Part shown: positions 12,188-23,830 of the stretch, one piece after another
Layout: each line of letters starts with the position of its first letter
Numbering within the stretch: the first letter of the stretch is position 1
Source of the DNA: Lamellibrachia columna
Lineage: Eukaryota > Annelida > Polychaeta > Sabellida > Siboglinidae
Length of the DNA: 64,000 nucleotides
NCBI GenBank assembly: GCA_963662155.1
Contig: OY759267.1
Location: 15,691,489 to 15,755,488, forward strand
Direction: 5' to 3'
Position numbers and translations under genes: made by a program
The notes under the pieces: model-generated
Told to the model about the DNA's origin: nothing
The model's input: the letters and a program-made list of their open reading frames with translations, nothing else
Databases searched by the model: none

Positions 12188-12283
12188 GCTAGCCGCAATT
12201 GTCTACGCTGCGACGCATCTCGACCGTCGTAGCCCAATCGCGTATGATCGTAAGCTTACGACTGGCCTACGACTGACCGCCGC

Positions 12284-12330
<47 letters not shown>

Positions 12331-12664
12331 TAAACCTGGCGTTATTCTTATAAAACACTGGCCGTGCCCTTTCTGTTGGAGGTTTTTTGGTAGCCTCAAG
12401 TGGGTGTGTTGGAAGTCTCAAGGGGCGTACTTTGAGGTTTTATAGGAGCCTCAGGGGGTGTACAGTTGGAGGACTCGAGAGGGATTGCAGTTCGATGTTT
12501 TTTGAAAAACGCACGCTCCGCCAAATTAACCACGCTACGGGCCTGATGGTATGTGGGTCTTGTAAATACATCGGATAATGGTACTGACTAATATAGCGAC
12601 ACGTCTGTTAATTAGTCCGTCTGGGAGTGGAGGGGGCAAACATTGTTTTTGTAATATAAAATAG
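12188..12664. repeat. Repeat block A, left part
   Basis: The block starts gccgcaattgtctacgctg and shares a long motif (gtagcccaatcgcgtatgatcgtaagcttacgactgg) with 15.39-15.47 kb. It contains (TA)n at about 12,282-12,324 and a degenerate G-rich repeat with units around ttggaggttttataggagcctc at 12,380-12,490. It resumes at 13,945 after a LINE insertion. The whole block interrupts the gypsy RT gene. Class unknown. Confidence 0.6.
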
Positions 12665-13944
12665 TGTAGGTCTTACGAATTGTCCCTAGTATTCTATTTG
12701 CTTTTTTGACTACATATGTAGGTCTTACGAATTATCCCTAGTATTCTATTTGCTTTCTTGACTACGTAGTTTACTTGCTCCTTTACTTTCAGTGATTTAT
12801 GAATGTGTACACCTAGGTCTGTTTCTATATCTATCGATTCTATACGTACATCTCCCATAAAATAGTCGTAGTTCGGGTTGTTGTATCCAATGTGCAGGCA
12901 TTTGCATTTAGTGAAGTTGAACAGTAGCTGCCAATCCTGACTCCATTTATACATAGAATGGAGGTCTTCCTGGAGAGTGAAAGCATATTCAAATTCAGGG
13001 ACATACGTGCCATTGTGTTTTCATTCGCCCAGGATTGTGTCACGAAAAACATATCGGGTGTGTTTTCATACACATAACTGACCATCTTTTCTTTCTTGTT
13101 ACACAAATTTCTGGCATTTTCAGAGCACAATTCAGTGTATCTTTCATTGTAATGTTTCCTTTCCCTTTGCCGCCATATCCTCTCTCACCCACCCCCTTCT
13201 CCCCAGCGGTATCTCTCCTAGGGTTTGGGGTAGTTGGACTGTGAAATGGTTTGGTGGGCTGGTTAGTAGAAACAGTGTTAGTGTGTGTTTTAGTGTTACT
13301 TTTCTTAACTTTTGTGCTGTTAGGTTTGTTAGTATTTGGGTGTATACTATGTACAGAATGAGAACAGGAATTACGTTCGATCTCCCCCCCCCCACACCCC
13401 GTCCCTTTGGGAGGCCTGCTCCTGCTGTTGCCTTGTCCTTGGTTTCTTGTTTGGGGCTGAATGTCCGATACCTCAGTCCCTGTTTCTTGTTGTAGGGCTT
13501 GTTTGGTGGTAATCTCTCCCTTGTATATGACCAAGTCCTTTTCTCCATTTTCCAGTCTTCTTCTTTCTTGGCGCAATCTGTAGTCTTTCCCTCTGTCGCC
13601 CTCTCTCACCCACCCCCTTCTCCCCAAGGGTATCTCTGTAGTCCTGCTCTTGTTCCTTCTGTGTGTTGTCTGAGTTTATATACACATTCTTTCATTTATT
13701 GCCTCTTTCTCTCATGGAACTTGCTTTTTCTAGTACCTTAGACTTGTCTATCTGGTTGCTAGCGAGACTACGATCTTGCGTGGGGGGGGGCTGTCCTTTT
13801 GTCTTTCTCTAGGAACTCTGAAAGCTTGCTGTACGATGTCAGCATCAATTCCAATCTGCTTTATCATACAATTTACAATCTCTGTGTCATTTTCACAGTT
13901 GGGAAGTTCCATTTCGTTTAATTTTTTCTTCTGCGTCTGATTGA
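12665..13944 (-). mobile_element. CR1-like LINE, internally deleted
   Basis: Read on the - strand, the fragment starts with an ORF1 C-terminal region (IVNCMIKQIGIDADIVQQAF and FRVPRERQKD, about 13,930-13,750) and a Pro/Ser-rich linker. The endonuclease start follows (NARNLCNKKEKMVSYVYEN with FFVTQSWANENT, 13,130-13,010). It then jumps to the RT C-terminal part (YKWSQDWQLLFNFTKCKCLH, 12,954-12,694). Most of the endonuclease and RT are deleted. A 50-bp duplication lies near its 3' end (12,666-12,770). It is inserted in repeat block A between two 82-bp direct repeats. Confidence 0.75.
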
Positions 13945-15236
13945 TACTGACTAATATAGCGACGTGTCTGTTAATTAGTCCGACTGGGAGTGGAGGCGGC
14001 ATACATGTTTGTGTAATATAAAATAGTTTTTCATAGATTATTAGGCGCCGACTCCAAATCTGACTAAATACCTTGACCAATTTATGTTTATTGACACAAT
14101 CAGAAATATTAATAAAATATGCTACCTTTGAATATATTGCCCTCCGAGACACAGACAAGCCGTCACGGCGTCAGATAAAAAAAATTAGCCACATTGTATT
14201 GGGTGCAGGGCCAGGTACATTTTTCAGATGGGTGTCGGCTTTATGTTGGTGTTCGCTGTTCATTATTTACAATTTGTTTATAGTTCTATGTTCTCTAAAG
14301 TAAATAGAAATATGTTTCTGGAGGAATTCATTTGATCACCCACAATATTGTGCTGCTAGGACAAACTAATTGTGTTCCCATCAAAGCTATTTTCACTTCG
14401 ACATATTTTGGACTGTGCCACCGCCGGACTGTTGATCTCGACTTCGATGTTCGAGGTTATTTAAAACGCTTATTTTGTAAAATGCTAAACTTTTTGAGCC
14501 TGGCTGCAGGCGAATTTCAGCAAATAAATACTGGTAGAATAAATACTGGTAGAATCGCTAAACAAGGTAAGACCAGTTTAATATAGCCCTCTCCAAGTCA
14601 GACTATACTAAAACACACCGTACTTATAGGTCCACTTTGAAACATTATTTTTAATTCAGTCGATAAGTCATACAATAGATCCCCCTGCCCTGGCTCTGCC
14701 TCTGGGCGTCTTCTGATACCGGGCCTATGCTATGACCTAGCCTAGGGGCATAGACATAGCCTAGAACTATGCCTATGGCTATGGCTATGCTATGCTATGG
14801 CCTACGCCACTGGCACTGGCACTGTGCTGTTTACGGTGCCTAGCCCTAGACTAGTAGAATAGATTGTACATGAGTTTACATTATAATAATATTAGCAGGA
14901 AAAAACAAGTCGTCAAGTAGGCAGTATTGGCTATTGGGGTATTGCAGTAATAGTAATAGTAATGAAGCGAATAGTTTTATTACATACCGCCAGTTCCAAG
15001 TGCGGAGACGATCTCGTTCAAAGACAAAGCCAAAGGCAAAGCGGCTCTGACCTCTGCTTTCGCATTTCTGATTGAATCGCACTATGACGAACAATCGAAC
15101 AAACAATGCCGACTGTACCACATATCAACAAGTGCGTCTTCCGTCATCTCGCACCGGAAATCAGCCATTTTCCTAAGAATCTAATCACCACTTCTGTTCT
15201 CTGATTGGTTAATTCCTTACGATTCGAAACTATTCC
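13945..15236. repeat. Repeat block A, right part
   Basis: This continues block A after the LINE. Its first 82 bp (13,945-14,026) repeat 12,582-12,664. The rest aligns with 16,292-17,390 of block B, with shared landmarks gcctagccctag, attagcaggaaaa and gattggttaattccttacga. Its right end passes directly into gypsy RT at 15,237. No recognised protein. Confidence 0.65.
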
Positions 15237-15393
15237 ACAACTAGAAAAGATGTAGCCCAGATATTTGAGTGTCGGCTGTCCGAAAATGCACTTCTGTTTG
15301 TTCAACGTTAGTCCTTTCTCCTGCAATCGTTACAGCACTGCGTGTACACGTACTGCGCGTTCGGTGCTGTTGCATCCGTAGATGAGAATTGCG
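15237..15393 (-). pseudogene. Gypsy RT palm fragment
   Basis: The - strand reads ILIYGCNSTERAVRVHAVL, a stop, then RLQEKGLTLNKQKCIF and LKYLGYIFSSCGIV, the RT region after the catalytic Asp pair in Ty3/gypsy elements. The Asp pair itself is lost at the junction with block B. The fragment is bounded on both sides by repeat blocks A and B. Confidence 0.8.
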
Positions 15394-17404
15394 ACGCATC
15401 TCAACTGTCGTAGCCCAATCGCGTATGATCGTAAGCTTACGACTGGCCTACGACTGACCGCCGCACACCGCTATGATTGTTCACAACTGGATATATAAAC
15501 CTAGCGGTATTCTTATAAAACACTGGCCGCAACCTTTCTGTTTGTATCCGAACTTCAACAATATGGCGCCGTCCGTGGAGAAAAGTGTGCATGCAATTGC
15601 CAACGTTTTAGGGATGTGCGTCATCAATAGGTTGCTGAAACGGAGACGAAACAGGGACAAGAAACGTAGGGTGTGCCACTCCCACCTGGTGCAGGCTTGG
15701 ACAGTCTCGAGAATTGTGTTCTGAGTGACATTATTTGTTTGCTGACGTCATTCACTGAAATGTACAAATATACATTATAATATAGCATGTGTGTAGGTCT
15801 GGGAGGATCAACAACTCCAATAACAATTATCATCGCGTAATGATTCCACACGAGTTGGGTAGCTGTCAGTCGCGATTTACGTGGGTAGCCATAAATCTAT
15901 AGTATAGGCCCCTAGGCTGGATTGGGGAAGCGATGTGTGCGTACACACACCCCCACTGAGGCTAGAGTTCTGCTCGAGGGAAAAGAGTTCAGTTCAAGGG
16001 GTGCAGTTGGAGTTTTTTGGGAGCCTCGAGGGGGTGCAATTGGGGGTCTCAAGGGATACAATTGGAAGTTTTTGGGAGCCTCAAGAAGGCAAGGGGTGCT
16101 GTTGGAAATCTCAGGGTCCGGGGGGTACAGTTGGACGTTTTTAGGAGCCTCAAAGGGGGTCCAGGTGAATTTTTAGGAGCTTCAATGGGTGCTGTTGGAA
16201 GTATCGAGGTTTTGGAAAAAACGTACGCTCCCCAAATCAAACACTCTACGGGCAGGATAGTATGTGTGTCTTGTAAATATGTCGGATTATGGTACTGACT
16301 GATATAGTGGAGGGGCATACATTGTTTTTGTTTTTCCATATATTATTTGGCGCTGAGTCCAAATCTGACAAAATACATTGACCATTTTTTTATTGACACA
16401 ATCATAAATATTAATAAAACACGACATGCTCCCTTTGTATATATTGCCCTCCGAGACACAGACAAGCCGTCGGGTAACACAATTAGTCACATTGTATTGG
16501 ATCCACAGCCACCTACATTTTTCAGATGGGTGTCGGCTTTACGTCGATGTTCGCTGTTCATTTTTTTATATTGGTGTATGTTCTCTAAAGTAAATACATA
16601 TATGTTTCTGTATGAATTCATTTGATCACCCACAATTTTGTGCAGCTAGGGCAAACTAATTGTGTTCCCATCAAAGCTATTTTCCCTTCGACGTATTTTG
16701 GACTGTGCCACAGCTGAATTGTTGATCTAGACTTCGATGTTCGAGGTAATTTAAAACGCTTATTTTGCAAAGTGCTAGACGTTTTAAGCCTGGCAACAGG
16801 TGGATTTCAGCGAATAAATACTAGTAGAATCGTAAAACAAGGTAAGACCAGTTTAATATAGCCTTCGCCAGGTCAGAATATACTAATACATACCGTATTT
16901 AGGAATACTTTGAAATATTATTTTTAATTCAATCGATAAGATAGACCCCTCTGCCTCTGATACCGGGCATAGCGCTAGGCTATGCCTATATGGCTATGTC
17001 CGGTGCCGTTTACTTTAGTACGGTGCCTAGCCCTAGTAGAATAGATTGTACATGCTTTTACATTATAATAATATTAGCAGGAAAATTCAAGTCGTCAAGT
17101 AGGCAGTACTGCAGTAATAGTAATGAATGAAGCGAATCTTTTTATTACGCCTACAATAACAATGGCTACATACCGCCAGTCCCAAGTACGGAGGCGATCT
17201 CGTTTAAGGCCTTTGCTTTTGCGTTTCTATTTGAGTAACACTGTGAAGAACAGTCAAACAAACAAGGCCGATTTTGCCGCATATCGACAAGGCCGTCTTC
17301 TGTAATCTCACACCAGAAATCGGCCATTTTCCCAAGAATCTAATTACCACTTCTGTTCTCTGATTGGTTAATTCCTTACGATTCGAAAATCAAAGTCGGG
17401 AAGA
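15394..17404. repeat. Repeat block B
   Basis: A second copy of the repeat family seen in block A: the left end shares the gtagcccaatcgcg motif, then comes a G-rich degenerate minisatellite (about 15,985-16,200, units such as ttggagttttttgggagcctc), and then the body collinear with 13,945-15,236. It lacks the LINE insertion. Right of it lies a 192-bp module with terminal inverted repeats. Class unknown. Confidence 0.6.
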
Positions 17405-17596
17405 GCCGCACACCGCCCGATTATTCAAGATTGCCAGTCAGCGTCAGTCGTGCCGATTGAAAATGTTGAATCGCCATGACTGCCGCCGACGCGACGTAAG
17501 ACTGGGGAATCCTAGTCGTAGGCACACGCACACCGCCCCGATTACGCCCGATTGTCTACGCTGCGTCGGATCGTAGACAATCGGGCGGTGTGCGGC
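17405..17596. mobile_element. 192-bp MITE-like module with 18-bp perfect TIRs
   Basis: Both ends carry gccgcacaccgcccgatt in inverted orientation (17,405-17,422 and 17,579-17,596). Near the right end there is a further 15-bp hairpin arm pair around ctgcgtcggat. It may be a stand-alone MITE or the true terminus of the block A/B family, whose left end (12,188) starts with a related gccgca...attgtctacg sequence. Confidence 0.65.
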
Positions 17597-17760
17597 GGGC
17601 TTAACTTTGATGACGCCGATGAGTCCGTCCAGAGCTTCCCGCATTGCATTCTAGAATATATCCGATGCGCAACATATTCCTAAATGCAGCCGTTTGTAAC
17701 GTCGTAGATTAACGTGAGTGCGGAACGTTGTGATGTAGCGCGATGACTCGGCCAACATGA
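17597..17760 (-). pseudogene. Gypsy RT fragment
   Basis: The - strand reads [20 protein letters not shown] and LHLGICCASDIF, a stop, then NAMREALDGLIGVIKV, the RT fingers/palm region just before the catalytic Asp pair. Confidence 0.8.
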
Positions 17761-17825
17761 CCTGGTTGTAAAGAGCAAGGCCGTTGATTGTAGTTTGGAT
17801 TATTTCTATACAGTTCTGAATACTT

Positions 17826-17933
<108 letters not shown>

Positions 17934-18339
17934 CTTTCTAATACACTTCTAAAGTTCTGTATAAACGTTCGGATGGTTGGTTGTACCATGATTGATGAAG
18001 TAAGTCAACCTAGCTGTCTGAAGAACAAAGCCCAGTCAGGTCACGTTCGGGTGTCATCGGTGTCCTCCTAGAATCAATAACTGCTGAATTTGCAGATTAT
18101 AACATGATGTTAATGTATGTAAAACGTTTGTCACAAAGGCAACATATTAGATTTAGTAGTTGGAGAGCTGCAGGAGAGCGGTGGAAGAACTGTAGTAGAG
18201 TAGTTGTAGTATATATGTTGTAATGTGTATGGACTTCGACTAATAAAGCCACATTGTGGTCGAACCTGAGATCTTCTGGTAAAACAATTTGAGTTATTCG
18301 TCTTGACGGTCCTGAACGAAGTACGGATAATGTCTTGGT

Positions 18340-18770
18340 GTGACACGGTAGCTTGTACGTGGTGATAACCTTGATTCAGGTTACGTTTTGAGAACAAGCC
18401 GCTGATTGTCTCCTCGGTTGTAGGAGCGTTGTGTCTTTCACGCTTTGTCGCTGTGTTCAGACCTCACATGTCGACGCAAAGTCTAATTTCGTCGTGTCTG
18501 TCTGGTTTCGGTGGCGTTACGATAGGGGATACCCATGGTGTCGGTCCGTCGACCTTCTCTACGATGTCATCGTTTTTAAGTTCAGTTAGTTTGTCTTCAA
18601 CTTTCTGTCGAACATGGAACGAAATTCGGCGGTGAGGTTGTGCGACTGGCTATACGCTGGAGTCGATGTGTGTCTTCACACTAGTCTTTCAGCGCACCGA
18701 CTGAGCCATCAAACAGTGCTTGATACGGCTTGAATATATGCTCGCTGTTGACTAGATTGATAAATAGGCC
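18340..18770 (-). pseudogene. Gypsy RT N-terminal fragment
   Basis: The - strand reads IVEKVDGPTPWVSPIVTPP, then IRLCVDM, an in-frame TGA, GLNTATKRERH and FSKRNLNQGYHHVQ. This is the start of Ty3/gypsy reverse transcriptase; the TGA lies where Arg is usual. It is strongly similar to 30,742-31,110. Confidence 0.85.
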
Positions 18771-19295
18771 CCCCTGGCAACGGAAATGCGGTAGCCATCT
18801 AACAATCACGGAGGAGTGGTTTTTATCAAAAATATACTAATAAAAACGTGTGTATGAGTGTGTAGTGTGGACAAGCTGCACAAAAGGAAGAATTGGTAAA
18901 TATGGAGCTATTAATTGGCGACTCAGATGTGGCTACAGTCGTGTAGTGACAGTTTATAGGCTCAGTTACATGCTCCAGCATAGAATCACACGAATAAATC
19001 AAAACGACTGCTAACTTGCCTCATGTTGCGTGCGATTGATTTAGAACATTGTCTACGTCAGGCTAGTTAATATTATTATATAAATTTTATTAATTCCATC
19101 TAGTCAACAAGAGCATTACTTGCTAAGCGCCGCTGTTGTTTAAACTTTGTAACCGTTTCCTTTAGGAGGTATCCTATAACTGATCTACTATATATAAAAC
19201 AATTCAAATAAATGTAAATTTTAATGTTGTGCTATAACGTTTGGTGCGCATCAGCTGACATGTTAAGCTATTTGATGGTTAATAAGATATTTAAT
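18771..19295. other. Unclassified insert replacing gypsy protease
   Basis: About 0.5 kb of AT-rich sequence sits between gag-side and RT-side gypsy segments. The related fragment at 30.74-31.6 kb has protease coding sequence at this point. I see no recognisable ORF. Confidence 0.5.
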
Positions 19296-19760
19296 ACTCG
19301 GGACTGTCGTAGTCTTCTGCTTCGGCCAGGTGATTTACGTGTTGCTCGCGGCGAAAACAGTTTCGTCGGTGTTCGGTTGTGGGGTAATTTTGTCTGCCGA
19401 AAGTGTATCAAAAATATCGTTTAGGTCTTCAACCCCGTATGACAGCACTAGTGCTTTTTTCCTCGTGTCGTCGGTGATGTGGTAACCCACGAAGACATTG
19501 TCGGTCAGGCGAGCTATCAATTTGGTCGAACGGACGCCTTAATTTCAATCCCTGATTCTGATTGACAGTCGAACGCCGGATAGGTAGGTAACGATTGTGC
19601 CATACCGTTCTGTGATGATGCGTAGGCTGCGGATCGAGTGCTTGGCGGGTGAGATGATTGTTTGCTGTTCGTCGTCACGTTGCTGGGGTTTTCGCAGGTC
19701 TAGTGTCGATGCGCACTTCCGATCGAGGTACATCCAGTCAACCGTTTATCTTCGTGGCCA
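19296..19760 (-). pseudogene. Gypsy gag fragment
   Basis: The - strand segment reads DNVFVGYHITDDTRKKALVL followed by SYGVEDLNDIFDTL, resembling the conserved core of invertebrate Ty3/gypsy gag. It lies directly inside the 5' LTR, as expected. The upstream part is frameshifted and the nucleocapsid part is cut off. Confidence 0.65.
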
Positions 19761-19762
19761 GA

Positions 19763-19993
19763 TGTTGTGTTGTGTGGTTGTGTGGTACGTGAGTGATACC
19801 TCAGTGATCAATACGATGTTCAACAATACACGTTTAATGCGTATACGATTCTGTACGTTAGTGTGGCGTCTCTATATATATCAGTTGTGCCTATCGCTAC
19901 GCTATATACCCAATAGTTACATTTGGGGTGTACATATTGTAACCAGGGGCATACGCTGGGCGCCGTCTAGGTGATGCTTGTAAGAACACTACA
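19763..19993 (-). repeat. Gypsy 5' LTR
   Basis: Read on the - strand it starts TGTAGTGTTCTTAC and ends ACACAACA, matching the LTR at 9,765-9,950 with a small insertion. The adjoining internal sequence tctggccacgaagat is a candidate primer-binding site. Confidence 0.7.
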
Positions 19994-20151
19994 GTTAGTG
20001 AAATGAAAACCCAACTGATTTAATACTTCAGAGCCAGAAGTTATACTTCTTGTCCTTTTAGCGAAGTATCGCAACATTGTCCGATAGATGGCGACACTCT
20101 ACGTCGTGCAACATCTGATCATCTGGGACCGAGTCTGATAAAAATCGTGTA

Positions 20152-20490
20152 AAGGACACTGCGATTGTGAGCTGTGTTACGTTTACGATGTCAATGCGTA
20201 AATAATTAGTTTAACAGCCAGAATAACCAGACGACATAACCGATCACCAACATGATTCGGCGGCATATTACACGGCAAACACTGGACAGCCGCGTTTGTT
20301 AGCCGTATTGCGGTAAACCGTCAAGCAAAAGCTACTTGCAGCTACGCCTAACTTTCATAAATTATGCAGCGCCGTAGGCTAGGGTCGGGATGTCAACAAA
20401 CGCCCGCCGCTGATTCAGTCGGACGATAATCCGGTATGATTTATCATACGTTCAACTTGCCTCCACGTAAGGCAATAAGCGCGCCTGGAA
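20152..20490. repeat. Dispersed repeat, copy 1
   Basis: The sequence recurs at 37,872-38,003 and continues at 39,652-39,965. Shared landmarks are ggacactgcgattgtgagct, ccagacgacataaccgatca and cctaactttcataaattatg. No coding signal; class unknown. Confidence 0.75.
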
Positions 20491-20987
20491 ATCCACCAAA
20501 TCTCCCGATATCATGGAAAGGAGAATCAAAACAAGTGAAACCAAAACAAATTTGCTTCTATATTATTTTCCGAACTCGCCATGGTCTAATTGTGTTTCAT
20601 TTCCGGCTGACTCGAGTATGTTTTTCTGGGTCAACAGAGAGTGGTCAATACCGGTCAATACCGGTTCGGTTCTGATTGGCCGTTTTTGTAACGTGCTCGG
20701 GCTTGCAACGATCGGTCAAGACTTAAGGTTGCGACATGGGATTATGAGAAGGATCACCAGTAAATGTGTAGGCTTGTGTCTGTTGACTTGTGCATGCTCT
20801 GTGAGATCGACAAGGACGTTAGTCTTTTCTGATAGATTTGTGATATATGTGTGAGGGGTTTCATAAATTATAGGCATGTGCCTGTCATGCATAGTAAAGT
20901 CGCCCTGCATGCTCTGACTATGACTGAGATCGACATGGGCGTTATTCTTCTGTGCCAGATGTCTAGAGCTGATGAATTATTTGTGAA

Positions 20988-20992
<5 letters not shown>

Positions 20993-21023
<31 letters not shown>

Positions 21024-21035
21024 TGTATGTATATG

Positions 21036-21110
<75 letters not shown>

Positions 21111-21327
21111 ATATATATAATGTGTTTTGTATCATATATGAACTGTTGGTGATTGGTGATAATAAAACATGGTTGTTACTGTCATGGAAAGTATTCTTTT
21201 TGTATTCTTTTTTGTGATTTACGTATAAATCCCCAATTTTCTGAGACCCTCCGATTTACGTATAAATCCCCGTTTTTTTTCGAGACCCTCAGATTTACGT
21301 ATAAATTTCCTGGATTCCATGTATATA

Positions 21328-21400
<73 letters not shown>
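20993..21400. repeat. (TATG)n and (TA)n microsatellite cluster
   Basis: (TATG)n at about 20,993-21,040 leads into several (TA)n tracts to about 21,400. Between them is a 3-copy repeat containing gatttacgtataaatcccc (21,218-21,310). Confidence 0.9.
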
Positions 21401-21404
<4 letters not shown>

Positions 21405-21508
21405 CACTGGTAACAATATATATATACCAGTGAAATTTGGCACATTGTCATTGATAGATTTCTAGCTCTAGATTTCAGATATGTAAAAAAAAATTACATT
21501 ACAACTGT

Positions 21509-21701
21509 ACAAAACAGTTATGTTCAATTGTTACCAGTGAAATTTGGCACATTGATAGATTTCTAGTTCTAGATTCCAAATATGCAAACAAGAATGTTAC
21601 ATTTTACCAAGCTTTGTAGGCTTAATTTGCGTAAATGTGCATGATTTTTACGGAAGTTAATTTAAAAAAAAAACTGATCATTGCATAATAGTTCATTGTG
21701 A

Positions 21702-21739
<38 letters not shown>

Positions 21740-22043
21740 ATATATATATATATATTAATTAATCAATCTTGTTTAAATAATTAATTAGTTTCTTGTTCCG
21801 TCTAAGATATTGGTAGACATATGATTGTTCATTTCTTACATTACAAACAAAAGTCGCAACAAAATAATAATAAAACATTTTCTTAATTGACTTCCCTAAA
21901 AATCATACACATTTATGCAAATTAAGCCTACAAAGCTTGGTAAAATGTAACATTCTTGTTTGCATATTTGAAAACTAGAAATCTATCAGTGTGCCAAATT
22001 TCACTGGTAACAATTGAACATAACTGTTTTGTACAGTTTTAAT
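21509..22043. repeat. Large inverted repeat with AT-rich spacer
   Basis: Left arm about 21,509-21,658 and right arm about 21,890-22,043 are near-perfect reverse complements; both contain gttaccagtgaaatttggca and ccaagctttgtaggcttaat in opposite orientation. The 230-bp spacer holds (TA)n. A diverged partial copy of the left arm precedes it at 21,410-21,500. Possibly a foldback transposon; no ORF. Confidence 0.8.
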
Positions 22044-22540
22044 GAAAGATGCCCCTATTTTTGGGTCCATTTTCTGGTTCATTGTTACTGTATAAGAGAT
22101 AGGCCCATAATCTGAAAAATGCGTTAAATTTGACATCTTAAAAAAATCATATCTCGAAAAATACTTTATTGATTTTTAAACTGTTTTCACATTTAAATTT
22201 CTCATGTCTGCAGCCATATCATTAAAATATAACAAAATAGATCTGCAATTTGAAATTGTCATTGACATCCCTATTGATTTTTATGCATTTTCATTAATGA
22301 TGAACATTTTTGCTTAGCCTTATATTTCCTAAATTTTAATAATTGTGCTCAAGTTTTCATATTTCGCATATTGGATTTAAGTGCCAGCCAGCTCTTTGGT
22401 CTGGTTGGACTAAAAAGGCTTTAATTTAACTATTAACTTTAATCGGCAATTACTTGGTTATTTCAGTTTTGAGGCCAACTTTGTTGCAAGTACAGGTATA
22501 TACAGGTATAAATCTAAGATGGATAGCTTGGTTTCTCCAA

Positions 22541-22735
22541 GTGTGGCGCACAGTGGTGTAATGGTTAGAACACCATACTCTCAATCAAGAGAGTCCAGGT
22601 TCAAATCCTCTTGTTGCCATTGCAAAGCTTGGGCAATTTCTTTGGCAGTATGCTTCCTAGAGAAGTTGAGTTGGCATTGGAATGAACAAGTCTGCAGGGG
22701 TGGAAAACCTGTATAAGAACATATAATATATAAAT
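22541..22735 (+). mobile_element. tRNA-derived SINE
   Basis: The head shows an A box (tggtgtaatggttagaac) and a B box (ggttcaaatcc) at tRNA spacing, followed by a body with gcattggaatgaac and an AT-rich tail. The body matches the SINE at 62,670-62,960. Confidence 0.75.
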
Positions 22736-22884
22736 TATGTCAAACCTTTTAATTTACTAATGGATAGAGGATTGAATCCCCTGCTAATCATGTACACTAA
22801 TCAACGCTTGAACGTTTCATGGAACAATTTTATGTCAGTCCACTACCAATGGAGTGAAGCCTGCCTGGATTGCCTCTTTTGGGG

Positions 22885-23370
22885 TATCTTGCCGGACCCA
22901 AGCCCAGGTAAAGTGGGAGGGTTGGGCATGGGGCTAACATCCCCATCCTGCAAAAGAAAATCTGTTACAGAAATCAATACCAGAAATCAAGCCAATTTTG
23001 GTAACAGGAATGAAGCAAGCCAGGAAGCTGGAAGGATGAAGGATGCCAGCCAAACCCAGATGGAAGCTGACAGACCGATGGTGGATTTCCTGAAACCGAA
23101 GAAGAAGATGAGAGTCGCCTGCTGGAACATACGTACCTTGTACCAGACCGGCAAGCTGGCTCAGGTGGTGAGGGAGTTCGACACCTACAACTTAGACATT
23201 CTTGGAATCGGTGAAGCAAGGTGGACAGGAACGTAGAAAAGACAGCTAGCATCAGGCCACATCATAATCTACTCGGGGAGAACCGACAATCGGCACACAG
23301 AAGGAGTAGCCATAATATACTGAAGCAAACTGGAAAAAAACACTTATCGAATGGAAACCCATGGGAGCAA
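22885..23370 (+). mobile_element. RTE-type LINE endonuclease fragment
   Basis: The frame ending at 23,236 reads MRVACWNIRTLYQTGKLAQV and VREFDTYNLDILGIGEARWT, the N-terminal APE endonuclease of RTE-clade LINEs, including the catalytic Asn and Glu blocks. After a stop the similarity continues with EGVAIIY and EWKPMGARIV. No reverse transcriptase follows. It directly abuts the left edge of the oxidase duplication. Confidence 0.8.
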
Positions 23371-23463
23371 GAATTGTCAGGCAGAGAGAGCAACAATTAT
23401 TTATGTCGTACTGTACCTCTTTCTATGGTGTATGTCTCTGGAAAGTGCAAGATAGACATGTAG

Positions 23464-23763
23464 ATGAGTTTTATACTACATGACGCAAGGGTATCAGGAA
23501 ACTTTAATCTACCTGGTTGCACCCATTGTAATATAGTGCCACTTTTAGTGGCATGTCTCCCGATTCAAATTCATATTATGAATGGAATGGTGTGCTTTAT
23601 GCAGAGTTACTTAAAATGCAATAACACAAGTTTGAATATGCTCTATCATCTAGCTTTTCATGCTAATAGTTCACATATGTCTAAAAGTTTCAATTACATA
23701 TTGTCACAATTCAAACTTGATGCCATGACCTTCTGCAATATGAACACTAATTATTTTTTATGA
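23464..23763 (+). pseudogene. Possible LINE C-terminal domain remnant
   Basis: The 99-codon frame reads GNFNLPGCTHCNIVPLLVAC with LPIQIHIM and further on SHMSKSFNYILSQFKLDA. It resembles the poorly characterised C-terminal part found after RT in some invertebrate LINE ORFs. A diverged copy lies at 41,335-41,690. It predates the oxidase duplication. Family assignment is tentative. Confidence 0.4.
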
Positions 23764-23830
23764 TCTCATTCAAAACCACTCAACGTACCTTTACCTGTCT
23801 TGCTACTCTCTTTCAGTCCGCCAGATTACG

